Source: an uncultured bacterium (GTDB taxonomy: Bacteria > Patescibacteriota > Saccharimonadia > Saccharimonadales > CAIOMD01). From it: 5,308 bases of DNA. Location of the stretch: the NCBI GenBank assembly GCA_903880655.1, contig CAIRQE010000029.1:1-5308 (forward strand), given 5' to 3'. The notes beneath the pieces are model-generated. The model did not search any database, had not been told where the DNA came from, and saw only the letters and a program-made list of their open reading frames with translations. This document shows, one piece after another, positions 1-5,307 of the stretch (within the stretch, counting starts at the first letter, position 1; each line of letters begins with the position of its first letter). Made by a program: the position numbers and the translations under genes.

Positions 1-1
1 C

Positions 2-796
2 ATGAAATATGAGCGGCCTATTCTTGATTTAGTGCAACCGTCCGAATCTGAGCTAAGCGATACTATTGAGCCTGATGATCTTATAATTAGCTGCGGAGGG
101 GATGGAACGCTTAATTGGCTAGCGAATAGTGCGATACGATTAGCGATGCATGAAAAAATTACACTTTTACCGCAACCTTTTGGAGGCATGAATGATATCT
201 CTTCAACTATTTATGGCCACCGCTCAATAGATAATATTATTGATCGCGGATCAGTTGCTACTGCTTATACGATCGAGGCTACTCATTACATGGATAACCA
301 AACGCAGGAAACAATCAACGCGCTCGGATACATTGGCCTTGGTGCTAGCGGCGTTGCTGCACTTGCGGTTAATTACAATGAAGAACATTCAAAACAAAAA
401 ATGAGTGATGTACTATCCGCTGCTCGTGCAGTTGCTGAAACAACAAAATCATTTGTATACAAAGATCAAGGAGGAGAAATAACAAAAGCTTACGAACTAT
501 TAGCTATGAAGACCCGTATGGCTGGATTCGTTAAGCCTCCCTACCCTCTACTTTTTGAAGAAGCCTTCTATTTCATCAAACCTCGCTCAAGAATCAGTGC
601 TATAGGACAGTTGAGCTTAGGACTTGTTTCTATGGCCGGGCATGGCTCAGTGCAAACCAGAGATCGCATTTTATCAATAACTCCTGAGCAACATATCATG
701 CTGCAGGCTGATGGAGAACACCGGCTAATCAAGAATAATGAAACAGTTGTCATTAAAAATGGCCAGCCTGTTTCTTTGGTGCGCGCAGGTAAATAA
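2..796 (+). CDS. Diacylglycerol kinase family lipid kinase (DgkB/YegS/BmrU-like), 5' end cut by the window
   Basis: The visible 264 residues carry the hallmarks of the DAGK/YegS/BmrU lipid kinase family, which transfers phosphate from ATP to a diacylglycerol-type or related lipid at the inner face of the membrane. The nucleotide-binding loop GGDGTLN is at residues 32-38. The second motif, usually P-x-GT-x-ND-F/L-A, appears as PFGGMNDIS at 59-67. A C-terminal beta-sandwich follows, with the family's DGE in ADGEH at 236-240. Only 31 residues precede GGDGT, whereas the family normally has about 55-70, so the ATG at position 2 is probably internal and the true start lies to the left of the window. 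The gene ends with TAA at 794-796, converges with rplS and is followed at once by a hairpin terminator. NAD kinase shares GGDGT, but the NDIS and DGE motifs and the overall layout favour a lipid kinase. The exact substrate cannot be told. Confidence 0.8.
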   Translation: MKYERPILDLVQPSESELSDTIEPDDLIISCGGDGTLNWLANSAIRLAMHEKITLLPQPFGGMNDISSTIYGHRSIDNIIDRGSVATAYTIEATHYMDNQTQETINALGYIGLGASGVAALAVNYNEEHSKQKMSDVLSAARAVAETTKSFVYKDQGGEITKAYELLAMKTRMAGFVKPPYPLLFEEAFYFIKPRSRISAIGQLSLGLVSMAGHGSVQTRDRILSITPEQHIMLQADGEHRLIKNNETVVIKNGQPVSLVRAGK

Positions 797-821
797 ATAA
801 GGCCCGTAACGGGCCTTATTT
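795..821. terminator. Bidirectional intrinsic terminator between convergent lipid kinase and rplS
   Basis: A perfect 12-bp inverted repeat (AAATAAGGCCCG at 795-806 and its complement at 810-821) encloses a 3-nt TAA loop. The core is GC-rich (GGCCCG/CGGGCC). A-rich sequence lies to its left (AAATAAATAA) and TTATTTGT to its right, so each strand has a U-rich tail after the stem; the minus-strand tail (TTATTTATTT) is the stronger. It starts at the lipid kinase stop codon and lies 16 nt beyond the rplS stop codon, the expected place for a shared terminator. Confidence 0.9.
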
Positions 822-836
822 GTAGTAATCTGCTAG

Positions 837-1289
837 TTATTTTTCAGCTGGTGCATCATGCGCAGCTTCGGTAGCTTCATGAAGCTTAACTTCTTCAGCT
901 TCGGCAGCAACATCATGAACATCGTTAACAGCTTTTTTGTCAAAATCTATACCGCTAAGACGAGAAGCCTTGCCGGTAAGATTTCGCATATAGCTGAGGT
1001 AATTTCTTCGAACTTTACTTCTTTTAGTTACTTCAACTTTAAGAACATTAGGACCATGGAGCAAGAAACTCTTTTCAACGCCAATGCCACTAGATATTCG
1101 ACGAACGGTGATTGTGCTCGTAAGACTTTTCTTACGGTCAGTTCGAATAACAAGACCTTCGAAGATCTGAACACGCTCTTTGGCGCCTTCTTTAATTTTC
1201 TGGTGGACACGAACAGTGTCTCCAGTATGTACATCAACAACTTGTTTTTTGAGATGTTTAGCTTCAATTTTCTGAATTAGGCTTTGCAT
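837..1289 (-). CDS. rplS: 50S ribosomal protein L19 with C-terminal extension
   Basis: This is L19 (bL19), a large-subunit protein at the 30S-50S interface. Compared with E. coli L19 (recalled from memory) the 150-residue protein follows the family throughout: N-terminal helix (MQSLIQKIEA), GDTVRV at 23-28, EGAKERVQIFEG at 34-45, TVRRISSGIGVEKSF at 61-75, and the signature region ending YMRNLTGKASRL at 100-111. The usual length is about 115 residues, so residues 114-150 are an extra Ala/Glu/Asp/His-rich acidic tail. I chose the ATG at 1289 because AAGGA sits 4 nt before it and the E. coli protein begins at the equivalent place; an in-frame TTG 18 nt upstream would place that Shine-Dalgarno site inside the gene. 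It has its own promoter upstream and a strong terminator downstream, so it probably forms a single-gene transcript. It is not next to trmD, its frequent partner in other bacteria. Confidence 0.95.
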   Translation of the reverse strand: MQSLIQKIEAKHLKKQVVDVHTGDTVRVHQKIKEGAKERVQIFEGLVIRTDRKKSLTSTITVRRISSGIGVEKSFLLHGPNVLKVEVTKRSKVRRNYLSYMRNLTGKASRLSGIDFDKKAVNDVHDVAAEAEEVKLHEATEAAHDAPAEK

Positions 1290-1293
1290 AGTT

Positions 1294-1298
1294 TCCTT
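1294..1298 (-). promoter_or_regulatory. Shine-Dalgarno site of rplS (decides the start)
   Basis: AAGGA on the minus strand lies 4 nt before the ATG at 1289. It shows that the ATG, rather than the upstream in-frame TTG at 1307, is the initiation codon. It also shows that this genome uses anti-SD pairing for at least some genes. Confidence 0.75.
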
Positions 1299-1334
1299 TT
1301 TATCCAAGTCTTATTAATAAAAGATTCAAGGTAT

Positions 1335-1363
1335 AATATAACACATCTATTTATATTTGAAAA
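1335..1363 (-). promoter_or_regulatory. Extended -10 promoter of rplS
   Basis: Read on the minus strand, TTTTCA (1363-1358, 4 of 6 matches to TTGACA) is followed after 17 nt by TATATT (1340-1335, 5 of 6 matches to TATAAT). TGT directly before the -10 box gives the TGn extended element. Transcription would start near 1328, leaving a leader of about 40 nt with the Shine-Dalgarno site in it. The site lies in the 96-bp gap between the glycosyltransferase stop and rplS, where I see no convincing terminator. Confidence 0.6.
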
Positions 1364-1385
1364 GAGTTAGTGCTAGTTTTATCAA

Positions 1386-2255
1386 TTACCAAACATCATA
1401 ATGACGTTTAATTATTTCAAAAATCATAAAACCCACAATTAAAACTATCACCCACTGAAGAATAAGCAGGGGAGCATGCGTTGATCTATCCTCTGTACGG
1501 ATTGCAGGCGGAGAACCAATTTTGCTATATCCTTTTTTCTTTGTTCTCCAATTGTTGTATCCATAATAATAACCAACAGTCATTATCATACTGTGCCAAA
1601 AGCCTTGATTAACTCTTCTGCTCGAAGTTTCTACTGGATTTTTCAGAGTTACATATACTCTACCCCTTTTCATAATCTCAAGGAGCACTCCTCGTTCATC
1701 TGCCCCCTGATAATATCGAGTATCATAACCAGGAAAAGCTTCTTTTCTAAAACTAAGGTTGGCTCCGGATACATAGACAGGACGATGGATGATTAAAGAT
1801 AGTCCCCAAATGAAAAAACCGAGCACTGCTGGCATGGTTCTTGACCATAATGGGCCTTTATAGAAATGGTAATTACCGGCCAACCCTGACGCCTCAGGGT
1901 GTTCTAGGAAAAATGAATGTATATTATGCACCCAAAGTTCAGGGAAAAAGCTATCAGCATCTGTTGAAACTATAATTTGACCTTTTGCTGCTTCCAGCCC
2001 CGCCTGCCGCGCGTGCACAACTCCTTTTTCTGATTCATGAATAATTCTGACACCATATTTTTCCGCAACTTTAGCTGTTTCATCGGTACTAGCATTATCT
2101 ACTACAATAACCTCAAAATTTGGTGCTTTTTTTTGAGCCATCAAAGAATCGAGGCATCGAGGCAAAAAATCTGCTTCGTTATATGCAGGTATTACTACAG
2201 AAATCTTAATCTCACTATCGTGAAGCGGCATATTCTTACTAATTTTTTTCGACAT
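1386..2255 (-). CDS. Family 2 glycosyltransferase with C-terminal membrane anchor
   Basis: A GT-A fold inverting glycosyltransferase that moves a sugar from a nucleotide-sugar donor to an unknown acceptor, probably in building envelope polysaccharide or glycolipid at the cytoplasmic face. The 289-residue protein has the GT2 opening strand SVVIPAYNE (19-27), the nucleotide-binding VVDNASTDE (51-59), and the metal-binding DxD as TDADS (98-102). SGANLSFRKEAF is at 163-174, GAD at 184-186 may be the catalytic-base region, and ETSSRR at 209-214 matches a late motif common in the family. A hydrophobic segment at about 144-156 may be membrane-associated, and 263-283 is a clear transmembrane helix with a short basic tail. 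The start at 2255 has no Shine-Dalgarno site; AGGA occurs too far away (14 nt). A second in-frame ATG at residue 9 is possible. It follows the PilB-like gene by 82 bp on the same strand. Donor and acceptor cannot be inferred. Confidence 0.85.
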   Translation of the reverse strand: MSKKISKNMPLHDSEIKISVVIPAYNEADFLPRCLDSLMAQKKAPNFEVIVVDNASTDETAKVAEKYGVRIIHESEKGVVHARQAGLEAAKGQIIVSTDADSFFPELWVHNIHSFFLEHPEASGLAGNYHFYKGPLWSRTMPAVLGFFIWGLSLIIHRPVYVSGANLSFRKEAFPGYDTRYYQGADERGVLLEIMKRGRVYVTLKNPVETSSRRVNQGFWHSMIMTVGYYYGYNNWRTKKKGYSKIGSPPAIRTEDRSTHAPLLILQWVIVLIVGFMIFEIIKRHYDVW

Positions 2256-2261
2256 TTCTAA

Positions 2262-2267
2262 ATTAAA
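2262..2267 (-). promoter_or_regulatory. Possible -10 box for leaderless glycosyltransferase mRNA
   Basis: TTTAAT on the minus strand (5 of 6 matches to TATAAT) ends 6 nt before the glycosyltransferase ATG, so transcription would start at the A of the start codon. No TGn extension is present and the -35 region (TTTATT at 17 nt) is poor. The surroundings are AT-rich, so chance occurrence is quite possible. It is listed because the gene lacks a Shine-Dalgarno site and two neighbours show the same geometry. Confidence 0.25.
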
Positions 2268-2287
2268 AATCCTATTAAACGGTAAAT

Positions 2288-2306
2288 AAAAAGCTGTTCG
2301 CTTTCT
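2288..2306 (-). terminator. Weak hairpin after the PilB-like gene
   Basis: On the minus strand AGAAAGC pairs with GCTTTTT (7 bp including one G-U) around the loop GAACA, followed by ATTTACC. It lies 31 nt after the PilB-like stop codon, in the 82-bp gap before the glycosyltransferase. The stem is short and AT-rich, so it may at most weaken read-through. Confidence 0.3.
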
Positions 2307-2337
2307 GAATAGTTAAATTCTTGCACAAATGAGTACT

Positions 2338-3936
2338 TTAAGCAAGAATACGCATGACTTCTTCAAGGCTAGTATTTCCTTGGATTACTTGAATAATACC
2401 ATTTTGTATCATCGTGAGCATGCCGTCTGATATAGCTATTTTTTCTAATTCTTGAGCCGAAATATCTCTCGATAATTTCTTTAATTCATTAAGAATTGAA
2501 GGAGTCATAAGCATTAATTCGCGAACGGCAAGCTGGCCACTGTAGCCAAATGGATTTTCGGCAGAGCTTCCCGGCTTGTAAAGTCTAATTCCTTCAAGAT
2601 TTGGTTTTGGAACATGCTCTGGGAAAGTAGCAATAATCCTACTTAACCATTCTAGTGTCTTCGCATCTGGATCATAAGCAACCTTTGAGTGATCATCGAG
2701 GCGTCGAATCAATCTCTGTGCTGTTATAAGGCGGATTGCCGATGAGAAAAGTGGATTATCACCAATTGCATCAAGCATACGAGTTAATGCAGCTGCAGCG
2801 GAGCCTGCGTGGTACGTTGATAAAACAAGATGACCCGTGAGTGCTGATTGAAGCGCTGTTTTTGCTGTATCTAAATCTCTAATTTCACCTACCATGATTA
2901 CATCTGGGTCAAGCCGAAGCACAGCTCTGAATTTTTCTGCAAATCCATTAGTTTCTTTTGTTGAATCAATTGGAATCTGAGTGATGCCTTTGATGTTATA
3001 TTCTACTGGGTCTTCCAGGGTAATGATTTTACGCTCAGGGTTATTAAGCTGGTTAAGAATGCTATAAAGTGTTGTTGTTTTGCCTGAGCCTGTTGGCCCG
3101 ACCATAAGCACCAGTCCGTTTGGATGACTAATAATATCATCTACTATGGCTTTTTCATCCTTGGTAAGTCCAAGACTATCGAGCTTCATAAGTTCTGGTT
3201 TCATATTAAAAAGTCGCAGTACTGCGTCCATGCCATGAACCGTGGGCACGGTTTCAAGACGAAGATTAACCGTAACACTAGTTCCGTTAGCTAATTGATA
3301 TGCTCTATTGATATGCCCTGTCTGAGGCTGATCAGAATTGGTGGATACATTAGCTGCAACGGCAAGACTTGATAAAAATTGACGATATTTCTCGTTAGTA
3401 AATTCAGCAATGGGATGAAGAACGCCATCAACTCTGAAACGAATCCTTACGGCATCCTCGTCTGTTTCAAGGTGAATATCTGATGCCTTAAGCAAATATG
3501 CCTGCTGCACCACGTAAGCCAACATATCATCTGCCCTCACACTGTTTAGTGTTTCAGAGACAGTTTTAAATTGCTGTTCTGCGTCGTGCGAAACAAGTGA
3601 AATATCTTTATAGATAACTTCTTTAGGAGGGTCATAGCGGCGCATAAGGTCTTTATATCCAGTATCCGAGATTATAGAGAAAACAACCTGTTGATCAGGA
3701 AATCGCATCTTTAAATTAGCCATCGTTGATTGTGAGGTAGTATTAGTAACTCCGAAACGAAGATTACTTTTATCAGAATATAAAGGGATTGATTTGAGGC
3801 TATATAATTCCGGGACTGGTAACACTTCAGGATAGAGAGGGATTTCCCTCGCAGAGGTGTCTTCGTAAGCCATATTCAGCAAATGCGCCCGCCGCTGAGT
3901 ACTTCTTTCTTCTAAAATTCTTGCGTCTTCTGCCAT
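2338..3936 (-). CDS. pilB: Type IV pilus / type II secretion assembly ATPase (PilB/GspE family) lacking the zinc tetracysteine
   Basis: A hexameric cytoplasmic motor ATPase that drives pilin polymerisation. Counting from the ATG at 3936 (532 residues), all secretion-ATPase motifs are present: Walker A GPTGSGKT at 280-287, Asp box LEDPVEYNIKGITQIPI at 307-323, Walker B LRLDPDVIMVGEIRD at 340-354, and His box TGHLVLSTYHAG at 367-378. The N-terminal part (about 30-115) resembles only the second half of the usual N-terminal domain (GVTNTT at 62-67), so the protein is slightly short. The canonical CxxC...CxxC zinc site is absent: RRLDDHSK (411-418) replaces RRLCPHCK-like sequence, and GSSAENPFGYSG (456-467) lacks the second pair; this form has no cysteine at all. 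The ATG at 3936 is preferred over a TTG at 3957 because the putative -10 box lies between them. No pilC, pilT or pilin gene is next to it. The symbol marks the family; GspE is the alternative. Confidence 0.88.
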   Translation of the reverse strand: MAEDARILEERSTQRRAHLLNMAYEDTSAREIPLYPEVLPVPELYSLKSIPLYSDKSNLRFGVTNTTSQSTMANLKMRFPDQQVVFSIISDTGYKDLMRRYDPPKEVIYKDISLVSHDAEQQFKTVSETLNSVRADDMLAYVVQQAYLLKASDIHLETDEDAVRIRFRVDGVLHPIAEFTNEKYRQFLSSLAVAANVSTNSDQPQTGHINRAYQLANGTSVTVNLRLETVPTVHGMDAVLRLFNMKPELMKLDSLGLTKDEKAIVDDIISHPNGLVLMVGPTGSGKTTTLYSILNQLNNPERKIITLEDPVEYNIKGITQIPIDSTKETNGFAEKFRAVLRLDPDVIMVGEIRDLDTAKTALQSALTGHLVLSTYHAGSAAAALTRMLDAIGDNPLFSSAIRLITAQRLIRRLDDHSKVAYDPDAKTLEWLSRIIATFPEHVPKPNLEGIRLYKPGSSAENPFGYSGQLAVRELMLMTPSILNELKKLSRDISAQELEKIAISDGMLTMIQNGIIQVIQGNTSLEEVMRILA

Positions 3937-3953
3937 ATACTGTAGACAGTATA
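3936..3953. repeat. Perfect 8-2-8 inverted repeat over the pilB-like promoter and start (candidate operator)
   Basis: TATACTGT (3936-3943) and ACAGTATA (3946-3953) are perfect complements separated by AG. The right arm contains the whole -10 box of the pilB-like gene and the left arm reaches the first base of its ATG. Such dyad symmetry over a promoter is typical of a repressor binding site, and in RNA it could form a small hairpin at the start codon. The regulator is unknown; the half-site CTGT/ACAG recalls LexA-type boxes, but the spacing is much shorter than in known LexA sites. Confidence 0.5.
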
Positions 3954-3956
3954 GCA
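3948..3956 (-). promoter_or_regulatory. Extended -10 promoter of the pilB-like gene, near-leaderless
   Basis: On the minus strand TGC-TATACT forms an extended -10 element (TATACT has 5 of 6 matches). It ends 11 nt before the ATG at 3936, so transcription should start near 3941 and leave a leader of only about 5 nt with no Shine-Dalgarno site. A TTGACT at 3981-3976 lies 22 nt upstream of the -10 box, too far to be a normal -35 element. Confidence 0.45.
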
Positions 3957-3984
3957 ATTAAGCATAAGCAGTTGGAGTCAATTT

Positions 3985-3993
3985 TGATATTAT
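3985..3993 (+). promoter_or_regulatory. Extended -10 promoter of the methyltransferase-CAP unit, leaderless
   Basis: TGA-TATTAT is an extended -10 element (TATTAT has 5 of 6 matches to TATAAT). Exactly 7 nt separate it from the ATG at 4001, so the start point would fall at 4000-4001, on the start codon. No good -35 box is present at the normal distance. If correct, the upstream in-frame ATG at 3992, which overlaps the -10 box, cannot be the start. Confidence 0.5.
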
Positions 3994-4000
3994 GTTTGTA

Positions 4001-4510
4001 ATGACTGAAATAATAGTTGTGCTCGACAATGTTCGAAGTACTCATAATGTAGGAAGTATTCTCAGAACCGCCGATGGGTTAGGTGTCACTAAAGTAGTGC
4101 TTACCGGATATACTCCCTATCCAAAGGTTGCAAATGATGAGCGCCTGCCTCATGAAATAGTAAAACAAACTAATGCAATAAAAAAGACAGCTCTTGGTGC
4201 TGAATTAACAATGAATATCGAAAGATATGAAAATATACACGACGCTATTGCTATGCTAAAAAAAATTAACTATCCGATTATCAGTCTTGAGCAAAATAAC
4301 GATAGCATCCCTATCGATCAACTCGAAATACCGGATAAACTAGCCCTCATTGTAGGAAATGAGCTAGACGGTGTGAGCGTTGATGTCTTGGATAAATCAG
4401 ATTCAATTGTGGAGATACCCATGGAAGGCAAGAAAGAATCATTTAATGTTTCCGTTGCAGCTGGAATTGCAGTTTACGCGCTCACTTCAAGGAATAAATT
4501 AAATGCGTGA
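4001..4510 (+). CDS. SpoU/TrmH-family RNA 2'-O-methyltransferase (SPOUT fold)
   Basis: A SAM-dependent methyltransferase with the trefoil-knot SPOUT fold, expected to methylate a ribose 2'-OH in tRNA or rRNA in the cytoplasm. The 169-residue protein carries the three SpoU motifs: motif 1 LDNVRSTHNVGSILRTAD (8-25) with Asn16 and the likely catalytic Arg22; motif 2 LALIVGNELDGVS (114-126) with Glu121; and motif 3 IPMEGKKESFNVSVAAGIA (139-157) with Ser147 and Asn149. It consists of the catalytic domain only, without the N-terminal L30e-like substrate-binding domain of RlmB-type enzymes, so its size recalls TrmL or a minimal TrmH; the target base cannot be assigned. I chose the ATG at 4001 over that at 3992 because the upstream one lies in the -10 box and the family begins close to the first strand. 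It ends with TGA inside the start of the next gene (8-nt overlap), implying co-transcription and translational coupling. Confidence 0.88.
   Translation: MTEIIVVLDNVRSTHNVGSILRTADGLGVTKVVLTGYTPYPKVANDERLPHEIVKQTNAIKKTALGAELTMNIERYENIHDAIAMLKKINYPIISLEQNNDSIPIDQLEIPDKLALIVGNELDGVSVDVLDKSDSIVEIPMEGKKESFNVSVAAGIAVYALTSRNKLNA
4489..4493 (+). promoter_or_regulatory. Shine-Dalgarno site of the CAP-domain gene
   Basis: AAGGA within the last codons of the methyltransferase gene lies 9 nt before the ATG at 4503, a normal spacing. It supports this start and the view that the two genes are read from one mRNA, with the internal gene using SD-based initiation. Confidence 0.6.
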
Positions 4511-5177
4511 ACAAAAAAAACCCCTTCGGCTCGGGCACGGCCTTTTTATCACTAGCATCCTTTTCATATTTTTTGTAACAGGATTCTTTATCCCTTACAA
4601 AAACGCTATCACATCTCCAATAAGTGTTAATCAAATAACCAATGAACTACAGGGCCAACGTGATCTGCTTTCATTGCCACCCTTAACTGTTAATTCATCT
4701 CTCATGAGTGCTGCACAGTCCCAAGCTGAGGACATGGCTCGGTCACGAACTTTTGCGTATAGTATGCCTGATGGCGCAACAAGTTGGGATTACATTAAAA
4801 AATCTAAAGTAATTTACAGCTCCGCAGCAATGCTTGAAGCGATAAGCGATGAATCAAGCGACAGGATCATTGCAAGTTGGTCAAAAAGTCCAATCAAGTA
4901 TAATGCATACACTGACAGGAACTACACTGATATAGGTGTCGGGGTAGCGAATTTAGGAGATTATCAAGGCCATCAAAACGCCAAAGTGATTATTGTCTTT
5001 CTCACTAATCAACAACAACAAAATCAAAATCTAAATGAAATTCCGACCGGTGGAGTAACCCTACTTAGCCCTTGGTATTTTAAAATAAATACGAACATAG
5101 CTCTTACGACTGGTTTTGTTTTGTTATTATTTGGAACATATCTTGAAATAAGATACATAAAGAAATTACACAAGTAA
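4503..5177 (+). CDS. CAP/SCP-domain protein with two transmembrane segments, histidine-less variant
   Basis: A 224-residue envelope protein. A basic N-terminus precedes a membrane segment at about 13-31, then a CAP-like (SCP/PR-1, YkwD-type) domain spans about 43-170, and a second membrane helix at about 196-216 ends in a lysine-rich tail (IRYIKKLHK). With both ends cytoplasmic, the CAP domain would lie outside the cell. Recognisable CAP features are the opening helix with LSLPPLTVNSSLMSAAQSQA (56-75), AEDMARSRTFAYSMPDGA (75-92), and IIASWSKSPIKYNAYTDRNYTDIGVGVA (122-149), matching the usual W..SP.H....N....T.IGVGVA pattern. The histidines expected in FSH and SP.H are Tyr86 (FAY) and Tyr133 or a neighbour, so the conserved cavity is altered. 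A Gln/Asn run lies at 169-176. It overlaps the methyltransferase gene by 8 nt and shares its mRNA. CAP domains in bacteria are poorly understood, so no activity is claimed. Confidence 0.72.
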   Translation: MREQKKPLRLGHGLFITSILFIFFVTGFFIPYKNAITSPISVNQITNELQGQRDLLSLPPLTVNSSLMSAAQSQAEDMARSRTFAYSMPDGATSWDYIKKSKVIYSSAAMLEAISDESSDRIIASWSKSPIKYNAYTDRNYTDIGVGVANLGDYQGHQNAKVIIVFLTNQQQQNQNLNEIPTGGVTLLSPWYFKINTNIALTTGFVLLLFGTYLEIRYIKKLHK

Positions 5178-5184
5178 CCTTAAA

Positions 5185-5307
5185 TTATTGATATTTTATA
5201 TCTTCTTTGCCTACAAGTTTCTTAAGCGAAAGAAGTAATTCATCATTTGCATCTATTTTCTGTGGAAGCTTGATAATTTGTTTTTTATCAGAGCCTAACA
5301 CAAGTAC
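5185..5307 (-). CDS. C-terminal 40 codons of an unrecognised protein, cut by the window
   Basis: Reading the minus strand from the right edge gives an open frame of 40 codons ending in TAA at 5187-5185. The visible end reads VLVLGSDKKQIIKLPQ, then KIDANDELLLSLKKLVGKED and IKYQ. It looks like real protein: a short hydrophobic strand followed by an amphipathic helix rich in Leu and Lys, with no stops while the other two minus-strand frames are interrupted. I do not recognise the family. It converges on the CAP gene with only 7 bp between stop codons, and I see no terminator hairpin there. Confidence 0.5.
   Translation of the reverse strand, partial: VLVLGSDKKQIIKLPQKIDANDELLLSLKKLVGKEDIKYQ

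Noticed and set aside
858..1280. Long open frame on the + strand opposite rplS
   Set aside because: It is antisense to a clear ribosomal protein gene, is rich in Phe, Asn and Ser as expected from a shadow frame, and resembles no family.
1287..1307. TTG at 1307 as the start of L19, adding six residues
   Set aside because: The Shine-Dalgarno AAGGA falls inside that extension and points to the ATG at 1289; E. coli L19 also begins at the equivalent position.
1332..1337. TATAAT on the + strand as a rightward promoter
   Set aside because: It would only produce RNA antisense to the glycosyltransferase gene and overlaps the better-supported minus-strand rplS promoter; AT-rich chance match.
2149..2164. 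Tandem 8-mer TCGAGGCA repeated twice
   Set aside because: It lies in frame within the glycosyltransferase coding Leu-Pro-Arg-Cys-Leu-Asp, a normal part of the GT2 N-terminal helix; codon coincidence is enough to explain it.
3934..3957. TTG at 3957 as the start of the pilB-like gene, adding MLYCLQY
   Set aside because: The extension overlaps the putative -10 box and the palindrome, and no Shine-Dalgarno site precedes the TTG.
3976..3981. TTGACT on the minus strand as a -35 box for the pilB-like gene
   Set aside because: It lies 22 nt from the TATACT box, outside the normal 16-19 nt range, and no better -10 box exists at the right distance.
4508..4510. TGA as a recoded (Gly) codon, as in Gracilibacteria
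   Set aside because: The protein is complete at this point for a minimal SpoU enzyme, the next gene with its own Shine-Dalgarno site starts here, and no in-frame TGA was found inside any other gene.
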